Positions 21,537 through 30,161 of a stretch of 30,354 nucleotides of DNA are shown in pieces (position 1 is the stretch's first letter; the number at the start of each line of letters is the position of its first letter). Source of the DNA: JBFMGS01 sp040752635 (GTDB lineage: Bacteria; Bacillota; SHA-98; UBA4971). A model generated the notes under the pieces. That model was not told the origin of the DNA, made no database searches, and saw only the letters and a list, made by a program, of their open reading frames with translations. The stretch lies in the NCBI GenBank assembly GCA_040752635.1, contig JBFMGS010000026.1, positions 1-30,354 of the forward strand, read 5' to 3'. A program made the translations under genes and the position numbers.

Positions 21537-23354
21537 ATGTGGAGAAGCCTTTTTGCAAAACTCTTGGGGTCATACTTAATCATAGCGCTCTTGACCCTGC
21601 TGGCTGTCGGCGTTGCCATGTCCCGGCTTTTCGCTGACTATTATTATTCTACAATGGAAAGGCAACTCATCCAAAGGGGGAAGGCTATTGGCGAGCTGAT
21701 GGAATCATACCTCGAGGAAGGAGAGAGCCTCCGTTCTCTTGATCGGGTGCTCGGGACCCTGGGTTATGCGCAGAATACCCGCATGGCAGTGGTAGATCGT
21801 GAGGGTCTTATACTGGCAGGCGACACGCGCCTGCCAGGCCCGCGGCACCTGCAGTTCGAGGTGGAGGAAAGCCGCCGCATTCTGCAAGGAGAGGTGGTTT
21901 CCAGGCGCGGCTTCAGCCCCCGCTTCAATCAGATCATGCTTTCGGTGGCTGTGCCTATAAGAACGAAGGAACAGGTGGTCGGTGGCTTATTGCTCTTTAC
22001 GCCTGTTGCTGATATTGCAGCTACCATTGGAGCAGTACAGCGGTTGATTCTGTATGCCGCAGGCATCGCGATATTGCTTTCCACGTTTCTTGGCTACTTC
22101 TTCTCCCGATCGATTTCTCGTCCTCTGAAGGCAATGAGCAGAATCACCCTCGAAATGGCTCGGGGCAGTTTTCAGCAGAAGGTACTCGTGGCATCTCGAG
22201 ACGAATTGGGACAGCTTGCTCAAGACTTCAATCATCTATCCAGCGCCCTTGAACAGACCATCGGCACTCTTCATCAGGAGAAGCGAAAAATCGAGAATAT
22301 CCTGTCAAACATGTCCGAAGGCGTTGTCGCCACGGACGCGCACCGCAAGCTGATCTTGGCCAATCCCGTAGCGGCGCGTATGTTGAAATGCAAGGACGCC
22401 AGTTTGCTCGGCCTGTCGCTTGCGGATCTGTCCGCATGTCCCGGGCTCGAAGAACTCTTCGGCAGCGTCCTGGACTCAGGTCAAGAGCGGTCGGCGGAAT
22501 ACAGACTTGTTGACGGCAAGACGTTTGTCCTCGTGCACGTGGCTCCACTAAAGGGGCCGGAAGGCAGGATATACGGAGCAGTCGGGGTCTTCCAGGACAT
22601 TACTGAGCTTCGTCAACTGGAACAGCTTCGCCGCGATTTTGTCGCGAATGTTTCTCACGAGCTACGTACCCCCCTGACTTCTATTCAGGGCTTCCTGGAG
22701 GGCATGATGGATGGGGTGATCTCGGATGAGTCTGTCAAAAAACAGTATCTTCAGGTAATACACAGGGAAACCCTGCGTTTGAACCGCCTGATTCATGACC
22801 TTTTGGAGCTTGCGCTGATGGAGTCGGGCAAGGTAAGCTGGGACCTCAACCCTATTGATGCTTCAGAACTGGTAGCTCGCGTTCTATTCAAGCTCACACC
22901 GCAGCTACAGGAACATCGAGTTCTCGTGGAAAGGGACATCCCTGAAGATCTTCCGCTCGTGCTCGGCAATGAGGATCGTATAGAACAGGTCTTGGTCAAT
23001 CTCCTGAGTAACGCCGTCCGTTTCTCCCCGCCCGGCGGCGCAATCATAATCCGGGCGCGGTCTTCTGGAGACGAAGTCACCATCAGCGTCAAGGACCATG
23101 GCCCGGGCATCCCCTCTGAAGACCTCCCTTACATCTGGGAACGCTTTCACCGGGTTGAGAAATCGCGTGCGCGCGCTCTCGGTGGCACTGGTTTGGGTTT
23201 GGCTATTGTGAAACAGATTGTGGCGGCCCACGGAGGACGTGTTGATGTGGAGAGCGAGCCGGGCAGGGGCTCAACGTTTAGTTTTGCGCTGCCGGCGGTG
23301 CCGCCGGACGAAGCAGACAAGGATGGTGCAGGATATGATGCGGGTCGTTGTTAG
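21537..23354 (+). CDS. PhoR-like membrane sensor histidine kinase
   Basis: This is a 605-residue kinase. Order of parts: transmembrane helix 1 (about 9-29), an extracytoplasmic sensor domain (about 30-168), transmembrane helix 2 (about 169-190), HAMP (to about 243), a PAS domain (about 255-355, ILSNMSEGVVATDAHRKLIL), HisKA with phospho-acceptor H374 (VSHELRTPLTSIQGF), and the ATPase domain with N-box (EDRIEQVLVNLLSNAVRF), G1 (DHGPGIP) and G2 (GGTGLGLAIV). All catalytic motifs are intact. It directly abuts the response regulator (TAAATG), so they form one operon. The domain layout matches PhoR/WalK-type kinases that sense the envelope or phosphate state; the signal here is unknown. Confidence 0.92.
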   Translation: MWRSLFAKLLGSYLIIALLTLLAVGVAMSRLFADYYYSTMERQLIQRGKAIGELMESYLEEGESLRSLDRVLGTLGYAQNTRMAVVDREGLILAGDTRLPGPRHLQFEVEESRRILQGEVVSRRGFSPRFNQIMLSVAVPIRTKEQVVGGLLLFTPVADIAATIGAVQRLILYAAGIAILLSTFLGYFFSRSISRPLKAMSRITLEMARGSFQQKVLVASRDELGQLAQDFNHLSSALEQTIGTLHQEKRKIENILSNMSEGVVATDAHRKLILANPVAARMLKCKDASLLGLSLADLSACPGLEELFGSVLDSGQERSAEYRLVDGKTFVLVHVAPLKGPEGRIYGAVGVFQDITELRQLEQLRRDFVANVSHELRTPLTSIQGFLEGMMDGVISDESVKKQYLQVIHRETLRLNRLIHDLLELALMESGKVSWDLNPIDASELVARVLFKLTPQLQEHRVLVERDIPEDLPLVLGNEDRIEQVLVNLLSNAVRFSPPGGAIIIRARSSGDEVTISVKDHGPGIPSEDLPYIWERFHRVEKSRARALGGTGLGLAIVKQIVAAHGGRVDVESEPGRGSTFSFALPAVPPDEADKDGAGYDAGRC

Positions 23355-23394
23355 ACCTGTGTAAACTGCCCGTGCGTCATGGTAGGGTTCGTCT

Positions 23395-23452
23395 TCACAA
23401 AGTGTTACCTTCTCGGTCACAGATTCTTGACAATACGTGCGTTATATATAGT
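23395..23452 (+). promoter_or_regulatory. Candidate activator-dependent promoter before the Cys-rich peptide/exporter region
   Basis: TCACAA (23395), TCACAG (23417) and TGACAA (23428) lie in 11-bp phase (22 and 11 bp apart). Possible -10 elements follow: TATATA at 23443-23448 or TATAGT at 23447-23452. TTGACA at 23427 overlaps the last repeat, but its spacing to the -10 is short. The arrangement mirrors the spy-like promoter, with TCACAG about 20 bp before TATATA. Confidence 0.45.
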
Positions 23453-23629
23453 AGAGAATCCAAACTCAGGGAGAAAACCCAAATATCCCGACCCGTCGCT
23501 TCCTAGATACACCCCCGTCGATTCCAGGATACACCGGTGATTTCTGGGTAAGAGTCCGGGGCCTCACAGAACCGGGGGCACCTGCGTGACAAGGATCGGG
23601 CTCCCAAACGGGTTCGGTGGCGAGAGGAG

Positions 23630-23809
23630 GTGGGGATCATCAAGGCCGAAAGGCTGGCCTGGATGGCTGTCGTACCCTGTGTGGCCGTCGTAGCTGGAAC
23701 GATGATCGGCACAGCCACGGGCAATTCCAACCTGGCGCAGGCCGCAGAAAGTGGCAGCCGCACTGTTCAGCACGACTGCGCGTGCGGTTCACCGGAGGGC
23801 TGCACGTAG
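23630..23809 (+). CDS. Short exported Cys-rich peptide, frame continues past a TAG
   Basis: From a GTG at 23630 this frame encodes 59 residues. The n-region GIIKAER, a hydrophobic core (MAVVPCVAVVAGTMIG) and LAQA before AESG make a credible signal peptide. The mature part ends HDCACGSPEGCT at TAG 23807-23809. After the TAG the same frame goes on as NVNGDCSEGCGGPCRSGG to TAG 23864-23866, keeping the same Cys/Gly character. This suggests one former or recoded 78-residue product. The start is uncertain: GGAGG at 23626-23630 overlaps the GTG and would suit an ATC at 23639 better; ATG 23663 would lose the charged n-region. A terminator follows at 23907. I do not recognise the family. Confidence 0.45.
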   Translation: MGIIKAERLAWMAVVPCVAVVAGTMIGTATGNSNLAQAAESGSRTVQHDCACGSPEGCT

Positions 23810-23906
23810 AACGTGAATGGGGACTGCAGCGAGGGATGCGGCGGGCCGTGTCGCAGCGGCGGCTAGGCCCAGAATCGAATAGTAAGACTCGATTGCCAGA
23901 TCCGTC

Positions 23907-23938
23907 GGGGGGCTGCCTCGAGCATCCCCCCTTTAATT
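23907..23938 (+). terminator. Rho-independent terminator after the Cys-rich peptide
   Basis: GGGGGG (23907-23912) pairs with CCCCCC (23926-23931), with an extra TG/CA pair inside, followed by TTTAATT. It ends 31 bp before the start of the TolC-like gene, so the exporter operon either reads through it or has its own promoter between. Confidence 0.7.
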
Positions 23939-23968
23939 AGCGCGGTTTACAGGGAGGGACGAGTCACG

Positions 23969-25090
23969 ATGTCATCGTGGAGGCGTCGTCTAGACACGTG
24001 GAGGTTATGTGGGATAGTGGTGGTTGCCCTGTTTGCTACAACAGCGTGTTCCCCGGTTGCACTGGCGGGCGATGGTGCGGTGGGCGGAGCCACGGTGAAG
24101 GATATAAGCCTTGAAGAGTGCCGGGAGCTGGCGCTGAAATCCTGTGCAAGCGTCCTCCTGGCTACCAGCGCGGTGAAGGACGCAGAACTGGCTCTAGCGC
24201 AAACGGAGGCGACCAATCTCACAAAGCCATCTCCGACCTCGGTTTACCAGTCCCGGATGAACCTGACGGTTGCTCAGAAGAACCTCGAGATAGCGAAACA
24301 GGACGTGGTCCTCAGCACGGACCAACAGTATTACTCACTTCTCAGGGCTGAACACCTGGTGTCCATCTCCGAACAGGCGCTTGCCCTTGCAGAGCGGCAG
24401 TTCGAGATCGCCACGGCCAAGGAAAAGGTGGGGATGGCAACGAAACTCGACCTCATCAGGGCGGAGAACCAGGTTGCCTCGGCACGCAATAACCTCGCCA
24501 GCGCCGTTCTCAACAGGGACCTCGCAACGGTCACGCTGAATCAGGCTATCGGGCTTCCCCCGGAAACCAGCCTTCGCCTGCGCGACGAGTTTTCCTACGA
24601 GAAAACGGGCGACCTGGACCTCGAGGCGAGCATCGAGTTCGCTCTTGCGAACCGGGTTGAGATCGCACAGGCGCAATCGGCGGTCGAGATCGCAGACATG
24701 AATGTCAACCTGGCTGACAACGACTTCACGCCGAGGCTGACCTACGAACGCGCGAGGCTCGCAGCGGATGACGCCAGGGTGAAGCTTGCGGACCAACGGA
24801 ACAAGATCGCTCTCGCGGTGCGGCAGGCTTACGTAGCGCTCAAACAGGCCGAGGCCAAGGTGGACCTTGCGGCCAAGAAGGTCAAAGAGGCGGAGGAGAA
24901 CCTGCGGGTGACCGGACTTCTCTTCGAGGCTGACATGGCCACAAACTTGGATGTCCTGACCGCGCAGAACCAGTATACTCAGAGCCAAATCGACGCGGTT
25001 CAAGCCATATACGATTACAACGTGGCAAGATCGCAGTTCAAGCGGGCTATCGGCGATACAGGCGGGGGAAATGGAGGTACCGCGTCGTGA
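23969..25090 (+). CDS. TolC-like protein, apparently without the outer-membrane beta-strands
   Basis: This 373-residue exported protein has the two-repeat helical pattern of the TolC family: DISLEECRELALKSCASVLL, then LLRAEHLVSISEQALALAER and VGMATKLDLIRAENQVASAR, repeated in the second half with EADMATNLDVLTAQNQYTQS. In each half, where TolC proteins have a strand pair (roughly 40-60 residues), only a short link is present (NLTKPSPTSVYQSR; NDFTPRLTYERARL). It is about 110 residues shorter than the TolC encoded next. The signal ends either at ALA before GDG or at Cys27 (TTAC, a weak lipobox). It may form a periplasmic helical tube or an accessory subunit. AGGGAGGG precedes the ATG. Confidence 0.8.
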   Translation: MSSWRRRLDTWRLCGIVVVALFATTACSPVALAGDGAVGGATVKDISLEECRELALKSCASVLLATSAVKDAELALAQTEATNLTKPSPTSVYQSRMNLTVAQKNLEIAKQDVVLSTDQQYYSLLRAEHLVSISEQALALAERQFEIATAKEKVGMATKLDLIRAENQVASARNNLASAVLNRDLATVTLNQAIGLPPETSLRLRDEFSYEKTGDLDLEASIEFALANRVEIAQAQSAVEIADMNVNLADNDFTPRLTYERARLAADDARVKLADQRNKIALAVRQAYVALKQAEAKVDLAAKKVKEAEENLRVTGLLFEADMATNLDVLTAQNQYTQSQIDAVQAIYDYNVARSQFKRAIGDTGGGNGGTAS

Positions 25091-26544
25091 TGACCAAGGC
25101 AATGACGACAGGACGCCTCGAGCTCCTGGTCCTCGCGGTCCTCGCGGGCGCGGCGATCCTGGCTGTAGCATGGCCGTGGGCAATCGAAGCGGCGGGCGCC
25201 GCGCCATCGCCACCCGTTCGCTTGACGCTGGCCGAGGCCCTTGACCTTGCCGCCAGGCAAAGCCCTGAACTCGTCAGCAGCCTGCAGGCCCTCGAGCTGA
25301 GCCGTTCCAGGCTTCGGGAAAGCAGCGGGTCCCGGCAGCCGAAGGTCATCCTCCAGGGGTCGTATTATGGCACCTCGGCCGGTTCTCCAACGGGGGCTCT
25401 GACACCGGGCGCGAGTCCGTCCGTGCGCGTGACGGCAAGTCAGACGCTGCCCGGCGTCCTTCCGGAACCGTTCGGCGTCGGGCTTTCACCTGCCGAGCTT
25501 GCCGCCATCGACCTGGACGGGGCAGAACTCGATCTTGCCAAGTCCAAGCAGAACGTGATGTTCAACGTAATCTCAGCTTACCTCAACGTTCTCAAAGCGC
25601 AGCAGATCAAGTCCTTGAACGACGACGCCCTTGAAGGGGCGAGCAGTTTCCTGGACGAGGTGCGCAGCAAGCTGAACCTGGGTGTGGCAACGCAGCTCGA
25701 CCTCATGAAGGCTCAAAGCCAGTTCGACCAGGCCAGGTTCAATCAGCTCAAGGCCGGGGACGACCTGGATGCCGCCATGCGGTCTTTGGCGCTGCTGCTT
25801 GGCCTGCCGGCGGAGACGAAGTGCGAACTGGTCAACGATTTCCGGGTGGAGCAGGAGGGGCGTAACCTCGAGGAACTGGTGAAGCTTGCCATCGAAAACC
25901 GCGTGGAAGTCAAGCAGGCAAGCTTGTCCGTGCTAAAAGCGCGGGCCGCCCTGGAAACTGCAAAGAGGTCCCTGTGGCCCTCCGTGGGCCTTTCGGCGAC
26001 GTATTCAAACCAGGGAGACATCTCAGTCTCCACGGCAGCTTCACTCGGCCTTACGTCGGGCGAAGCAAGTTGGAAGGTTACGTTTGAGAACGAACCGCCG
26101 GAGGAAACCCGCTCCACCACAGGCCCCGCGCCAAAGTCTACGTCGACCGTAGGCATTGAGGTGTCGTGGCCGCTTTGGGACGGAGGTGTGGCCCGCGAGA
26201 AGCTCGGGCAGGCAGAGACGAACCTCGAGATACAGGAATCCATGCTGGAGCGTCAGAAACAGACAGTAACTGAAGACGTATATGCGGCATCGGTGGCGCT
26301 GAAACAAGCCCTGCTAAGACTGGAGCTTGCAGAAAAAGCAGTGGGCGAGGCCGAAGAGGCGCTCCGTGTGACGGAAGCGCGCTTTGAGGCAGGTGCAGGG
26401 GTGGTGGCCGAGGTCATAGACGCTGCTCACTCTCTGGCCAGCGCCAAGGCCGGGGCGGTAGAAGCCTTGTTCGATTGTTACCTGGCCCGGGCGCGCCTGG
26501 GCAAGGCAGTCGGGTTGCTGGGAAGCGAGGGGTGGGGGAAATGA
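25087..26544 (+). CDS. TolC-family outer-membrane efflux protein
   Basis: This 485-residue protein has the usual TolC layout. A signal segment of about 40 residues is followed by a helical part (LTLAEALDLAARQSPELVSS), a strand pair (QPKVILQGSYYGTSAG, PSVRVTASQTLPG), long helices (VATQLDLMKAQSQFDQARF), and a second half with strands (WPSVGLSATYSNQGD, STVGIEVSWPLWDGGVA). It should form the outer-membrane channel for the exporter encoded downstream. The GTG start at 25087 overlaps the stop of the preceding gene, with GGAGGT at 25073-25078; ATG 25090 is equally possible. Its own stop overlaps the start of the adaptor gene (ATGA). Confidence 0.88.
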   Translation: MMTKAMTTGRLELLVLAVLAGAAILAVAWPWAIEAAGAAPSPPVRLTLAEALDLAARQSPELVSSLQALELSRSRLRESSGSRQPKVILQGSYYGTSAGSPTGALTPGASPSVRVTASQTLPGVLPEPFGVGLSPAELAAIDLDGAELDLAKSKQNVMFNVISAYLNVLKAQQIKSLNDDALEGASSFLDEVRSKLNLGVATQLDLMKAQSQFDQARFNQLKAGDDLDAAMRSLALLLGLPAETKCELVNDFRVEQEGRNLEELVKLAIENRVEVKQASLSVLKARAALETAKRSLWPSVGLSATYSNQGDISVSTAASLGLTSGEASWKVTFENEPPEETRSTTGPAPKSTSTVGIEVSWPLWDGGVAREKLGQAETNLEIQESMLERQKQTVTEDVYAASVALKQALLRLELAEKAVGEAEEALRVTEARFEAGAGVVAEVIDAAHSLASAKAGAVEALFDCYLARARLGKAVGLLGSEGWGK

Positions 26545-28088
26545 CGGGTAACGGTGCAACGAACGCGCGGCAGGCGACGAGTGCACGGAAGCGAAGAAGA
26601 CGGTGGCTCATACCGGTCGTAGTCCTTGTTCTGTGCGCCGCAGGAATAGCCGGGTATGCCTCTTATCGCGGCCTTTTCAGTCGTCGAGCGACTGCGACCT
26701 CGCAAGAACTGTATCAGCTCGTCCCCGTGGAGAATGGCTCGATCACCCTCAAGGTCACAGCCTCCGGCACGGTGAGGCCGGGGTCAACATACCAGGTCGC
26801 GCCGAAGGTTAGCGGAACTATCACGGAGGTCCTCGTCAAGCAAGGGGACGTTGTGCAAAAGGGCCAATTGCTCGTGCGGCTGGATGACACAGACGCTCTG
26901 GAGCGCCTTCAGGAAGCCAGAGACAACCTGGCCGTGGCGGAGGCAAAGCTCGCAGAGGCGCAAATCCAGGCGAAACTCGCTCCGATCCAGAACAGGGTTC
27001 AGGTGGAACAGGCGAAGACAAACCTCCTGAACGCCGAGGCAAAGCTGGCCCAGCTCAAAGCGGGTGCAACGCCTCAGGACATCGAGCAGGCCAGGGCACA
27101 AGTGAACCAGGCGCAACTCACCGCTGACAGTGCAAAGAAAGAGTATGAGCGCAATACGAGCTTGTTCGAGAAAGGCGCGGTGACACGCCAGCAACTGGAT
27201 AGTGCTGAAAGCAAATATCTCACCGCAGTTGAATCGCTAAAGGCTGCGGAGCAAAGGTTGGATCTGCTGCTCGCCGGGCCTGACCCGCAGGAGCTTGCGG
27301 CAGCCGAAGCGGCGGTGACCCAGGCCAGGACGAACTTGCGCATAGCCGAGGAGAACGCGGAAAGCTCCAATGCGCAGCAACAAGTGCTGACTGCGCGGGC
27401 GCAGGTGGCTCAAGCTCGCAACGCTGTCAAAGCGGCCGAGCGCAACCTGGGCCTCACGCGAGTCGTGTCGCCCATAGACGGAACGGTGACCGAAGTCGCA
27501 GCCCAGCCAGGGGAATTGGCGGGGCAATCCAGCGTGCTCGTGGTGGTCGCAGACCTCAAACACCTGGAGGTCGCGGCGAACGTTGACGAAACAGACGTCC
27601 ACAGCGTCAAGGTGGGTCAGCCGGCCGATGTCAAGGTGGAATCGGTCCCTGGGAAGGTTTTCAGGGGGATCGTTGAAGGCGTTGCGGAACAGGGGAAGGT
27701 CATCAGCAGTGTGGTTTACTTCGAAGTGACGATTCAGGTCACCGATGATAGCGGAACCTTGAAGGCAGGCATGACAGCCGATGTGGATATCATCCTGGAT
27801 CGGCGCGCTAACGTGCTTACGATTCCCAATGCAGCGCTGGAGGACCGTCGTGGGCGCCTCATGGCCCGCACTCTCGACGAAAACGGGGAACCCTTCTTCA
27901 AGCGTGTCGAGCTGGGAATCACCGACGGAACCATCACGGAGGTCATTTCCGGCCTTGAAGCGGGTGAAATGGTGGCGGTCCGGAGGTCCGGGGGTGCACC
28001 CACAGGCGCTGGAGGCACTAGAGGGGGGAGTACAAACCCCATGATGCCCTTGGTGCCAGGAGGCGGTCTTTTCACAGGCAGGCGGTGA
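26541..28088 (+). CDS. HlyD/MacA-family periplasmic adaptor protein
   Basis: This is a 515-residue membrane-fusion protein. A basic N-terminus (RKRRRRW) and one transmembrane helix (about 22-44) anchor it in the inner membrane. The first lipoyl half (about 75-115: YQVAPKVSGTITEVLVKQGD, VVQKGQLLVRLD) is followed by a long helical hairpin (about 116-310, many Glu/Ala/Gln heptads). Next come the second lipoyl half (VVSPIDGTVTEVAAQPGE), a beta-barrel domain and a C-terminal domain (LTIPNAALEDR). It joins the MacB-type pump to TolC. ATG 26541 overlaps the TolC stop (ATGA). The frame is open from 26475, but that part lies inside the tolC gene. The C-terminus is Gly/Pro-rich. Confidence 0.88.
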   Translation: MTGNGATNARQATSARKRRRRWLIPVVVLVLCAAGIAGYASYRGLFSRRATATSQELYQLVPVENGSITLKVTASGTVRPGSTYQVAPKVSGTITEVLVKQGDVVQKGQLLVRLDDTDALERLQEARDNLAVAEAKLAEAQIQAKLAPIQNRVQVEQAKTNLLNAEAKLAQLKAGATPQDIEQARAQVNQAQLTADSAKKEYERNTSLFEKGAVTRQQLDSAESKYLTAVESLKAAEQRLDLLLAGPDPQELAAAEAAVTQARTNLRIAEENAESSNAQQQVLTARAQVAQARNAVKAAERNLGLTRVVSPIDGTVTEVAAQPGELAGQSSVLVVVADLKHLEVAANVDETDVHSVKVGQPADVKVESVPGKVFRGIVEGVAEQGKVISSVVYFEVTIQVTDDSGTLKAGMTADVDIILDRRANVLTIPNAALEDRRGRLMARTLDENGEPFFKRVELGITDGTITEVISGLEAGEMVAVRRSGGAPTGAGGTRGGSTNPMMPLVPGGGLFTGRR

Positions 28089-28121
28089 GCGCGACTGGTG
28101 GTGGATCGTGCGCAGGTGGTT

Positions 28122-28149
28122 CCGGTCCAGGTTCACCGGTCCAGGTTCA
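28122..28149 (+). repeat. 14-bp tandem direct repeat before the ATPase gene
   Basis: CCGGTCCAGGTTCA occurs twice in tandem (28122-28135 and 28136-28149), in the gap between the adaptor stop and the preferred ATPase start. It may be a slip duplication. Confidence 0.7.
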
Positions 28150-28173
28150 GCCGTAGTACGGGGTGACTTGAGC

Positions 28174-28947
28174 GTGATCAAAGTTGATGGATTAAAGAAA
28201 ACTTATAGGCTCGGCAGCATCGAGGTTGCTGCGCTGCGAGGCGTATCCCTGCGCATCGGCGAAGGTGAGTTTGTCGCTATCATGGGTCCCTCGGGCTCGG
28301 GTAAGACCACGTTCATGAACATCCTCGGTTGCCTCGACCAGCCGACAGAGGGGTCGTACTGGCTCGACGGGGTCCTCGTGAGCGAAATGGGGGACGCGCA
28401 ACTTGCCCGCGTGAGAAATCAGCGCATAGGGTTTGTCTTTCAGACGTTCAACCTCCTGCCGAGGCTCGACGCGGTCACCAATGTGGAGGTGCCGCTGATC
28501 TATCGGGGCGTGCCCAAGCGCACCCGGAGACTCCTTGCGGTGAGCGCCCTGGACACGGTGGGGCTCAGGGACCGGCTTCACCATAAACCTGCCGAACTCT
28601 CAGGCGGCCAGCAGCAGAGGGTCGCCATAGCGAGAAGTCTCGTGACTCGCCCGAAGATCGTCCTCGCAGACGAGCCTACAGGCAATCTGGACACGAAGTC
28701 CGGCGAGGAAATCATGGCGATCTTCCAGGCGCTAAACGATAGCGGGATTACCGTGGTTCTGGTGACCCATGACGCTGATATCGCCGGACATGCCAAGAGA
28801 ATCGTGCGGTTCCGCGATGGGCTCATCGTTGCAGATGAAACCTTGTCAGTGAGGACAATAGCAGAGCGGGATGAATCACTGGATGGCCTGATCGCCGAGC
28901 TCAGAGCGGGCGCCTCCGAGGGGGTGAAGGTGGAGTGGACCCGCTAG
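28174..28947 (+). CDS. MacB/LolD-type ABC transporter ATPase
   Basis: This is a 257-residue ATPase. Walker A is GPSGSGKTT (38-46), the Q-loop glutamine is in FVFQTFNLLP (about 90), the signature is LSGGQQQRV (142-150), Walker B is IVLADEP (162-168) and the switch histidine is H199 (VTHD). The family also shows in TYRLGSIEVAALRGVSL. It powers the FtsX-type permease encoded next. GTG 28174 with GGGGTGA at 28158-28164 gives the standard N-terminus; the frame is open to GTG 28108, but that would add an atypical Arg-rich extension covering the tandem repeat. A tail of about 35 residues follows the core. The stop overlaps the permease start by 13 bp. Confidence 0.9.
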   Translation: MIKVDGLKKTYRLGSIEVAALRGVSLRIGEGEFVAIMGPSGSGKTTFMNILGCLDQPTEGSYWLDGVLVSEMGDAQLARVRNQRIGFVFQTFNLLPRLDAVTNVEVPLIYRGVPKRTRRLLAVSALDTVGLRDRLHHKPAELSGGQQQRVAIARSLVTRPKIVLADEPTGNLDTKSGEEIMAIFQALNDSGITVVLVTHDADIAGHAKRIVRFRDGLIVADETLSVRTIAERDESLDGLIAELRAGASEGVKVEWTR

Positions 28948-30143
28948 AAGGCATCTATGTGGCGCTCTTGAGCATCACAAGCAACAAGATGCGATCAGGC
29001 CTCACGATGCTCGGCGTGATCATCGGAGTCGCAGCGGTCGTTATCATGGTCGCAATCGGCGAGGGCGCGAATCTCCAGGTGTCAGCCCAGATTGAGCGGC
29101 TCGGCTCGAACCTTCTGGTCGTCATGCCCGGCCGGATCCGAGAGCCGGGCGTGCGAACCATGGGGGCCTTTGGAAGTATGGACGTCCTTACCATGGCCGA
29201 GGTGGAAGCTATCCGCGACGGATGTCCGTCCGTCCTCGCCGTTGCACCGGAGATCTCGAGAAACACCACCGTGAGGTACGGGTCGAGCAGCATGCAAACG
29301 CAGATTGTGGCGACGACCCCCGAGTATCTGCCGGTAAGGGCCTTCACCGTCGCCTCGGGGTCCTTCTTCACGACGGAGGACGTACTGTTGGCGAGGAAGG
29401 TCGCTGTCGTGGGCCAGGGCGTCGTTGACGAACTCCTTTCGGGTGCAGACCCGATCGGACAGGAGATCAAGGTCGGACAGGTGCGCGTGCGCGTGATCGG
29501 CGTGATGGGGGCGAAGGGTCAGAGCGGCATGATCAACGTGGATGACGCAGTGTACATTCCGATAACAACTGCCCAGAAGCGTATCCTGGGGACGAAGTAT
29601 GTGCGAACGATCTACGTGCAGGCGCGCGATGCGAAATCCATGGATGCCGCCGATGACGAGATAACGTCAGTCCTCACGGCCCGCCTGGGCAGCACCGATG
29701 CCTTCACTGTGAGAAACCAGGCCGATATCCTGGGCGCCGCTCAGGACGTTACCCGGGTGTTTACTCTCCTTCTCGCAGGCATCGCCAGCGTCTCTCTCCT
29801 GGTGGGCGGGATCGGCGTCATGAATATAATGCTGGTTTCGGTAACCGAGCGGACCAGGGAGATCGGCATACGAAAGGCGGTGGGCGCGAGAACCATAGAT
29901 ATCCTGCTCCAGTTCCTCGTCGAGTCGGTTGTCTTGAGCCTCCTTGGCGGGGCGATCGGGATTATCGCCGGGATCCTCGGTTCGAGGATTGCCGCCCGGG
30001 TCGCGGGGTGGCCCGCCGCGGTTTCCATAGGATCTGTACTGCTCCCATTCTGCTTTTCCCTGGCTGTTGGGCTCTTCTTTGGCATATATCCGGCAAGTAG
30101 AGCGGGGCGCCTGAATCCTGTGGAGGCCCTGCGGTACGAGTGA
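28935..30143 (+). CDS. MacB/FtsX-type ABC transporter permease
   Basis: This is a 402-residue membrane protein. A first transmembrane helix (about 19-41, MLGVIIGVAAVVIMVAIGEG) is followed by a large extracytoplasmic MacB_PCD domain (about 45-265). The FtsX domain contains three more helices (about 275-300, 325-355, 365-385) and the conserved VTERTREIGIRKAVGAR loop. It ends NPVEALRYE, as is typical. Proteins of this kind work by mechanotransmission, pushing peptides, lipoproteins or toxins from the periplasm through TolC rather than carrying them across the inner membrane. Start GTG 28935 overlaps the ATPase gene. Confidence 0.92.
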   Translation: MDPLEGIYVALLSITSNKMRSGLTMLGVIIGVAAVVIMVAIGEGANLQVSAQIERLGSNLLVVMPGRIREPGVRTMGAFGSMDVLTMAEVEAIRDGCPSVLAVAPEISRNTTVRYGSSSMQTQIVATTPEYLPVRAFTVASGSFFTTEDVLLARKVAVVGQGVVDELLSGADPIGQEIKVGQVRVRVIGVMGAKGQSGMINVDDAVYIPITTAQKRILGTKYVRTIYVQARDAKSMDAADDEITSVLTARLGSTDAFTVRNQADILGAAQDVTRVFTLLLAGIASVSLLVGGIGVMNIMLVSVTERTREIGIRKAVGARTIDILLQFLVESVVLSLLGGAIGIIAGILGSRIAARVAGWPAAVSIGSVLLPFCFSLAVGLFFGIYPASRAGRLNPVEALRYE

Positions 30144-30161
30144 AAGGGGGAAGTTGAGACA

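Noticed and set aside
23807..23809. TAG read as pyrrolysine or another amino acid
   Set aside because: TAG ends many intact genes in this window (HEPN, MNT, PIN, barrel, spy-like, kinase, ATPase), so genome-wide reassignment is excluded. Site-specific recoding cannot be excluded but has no support.
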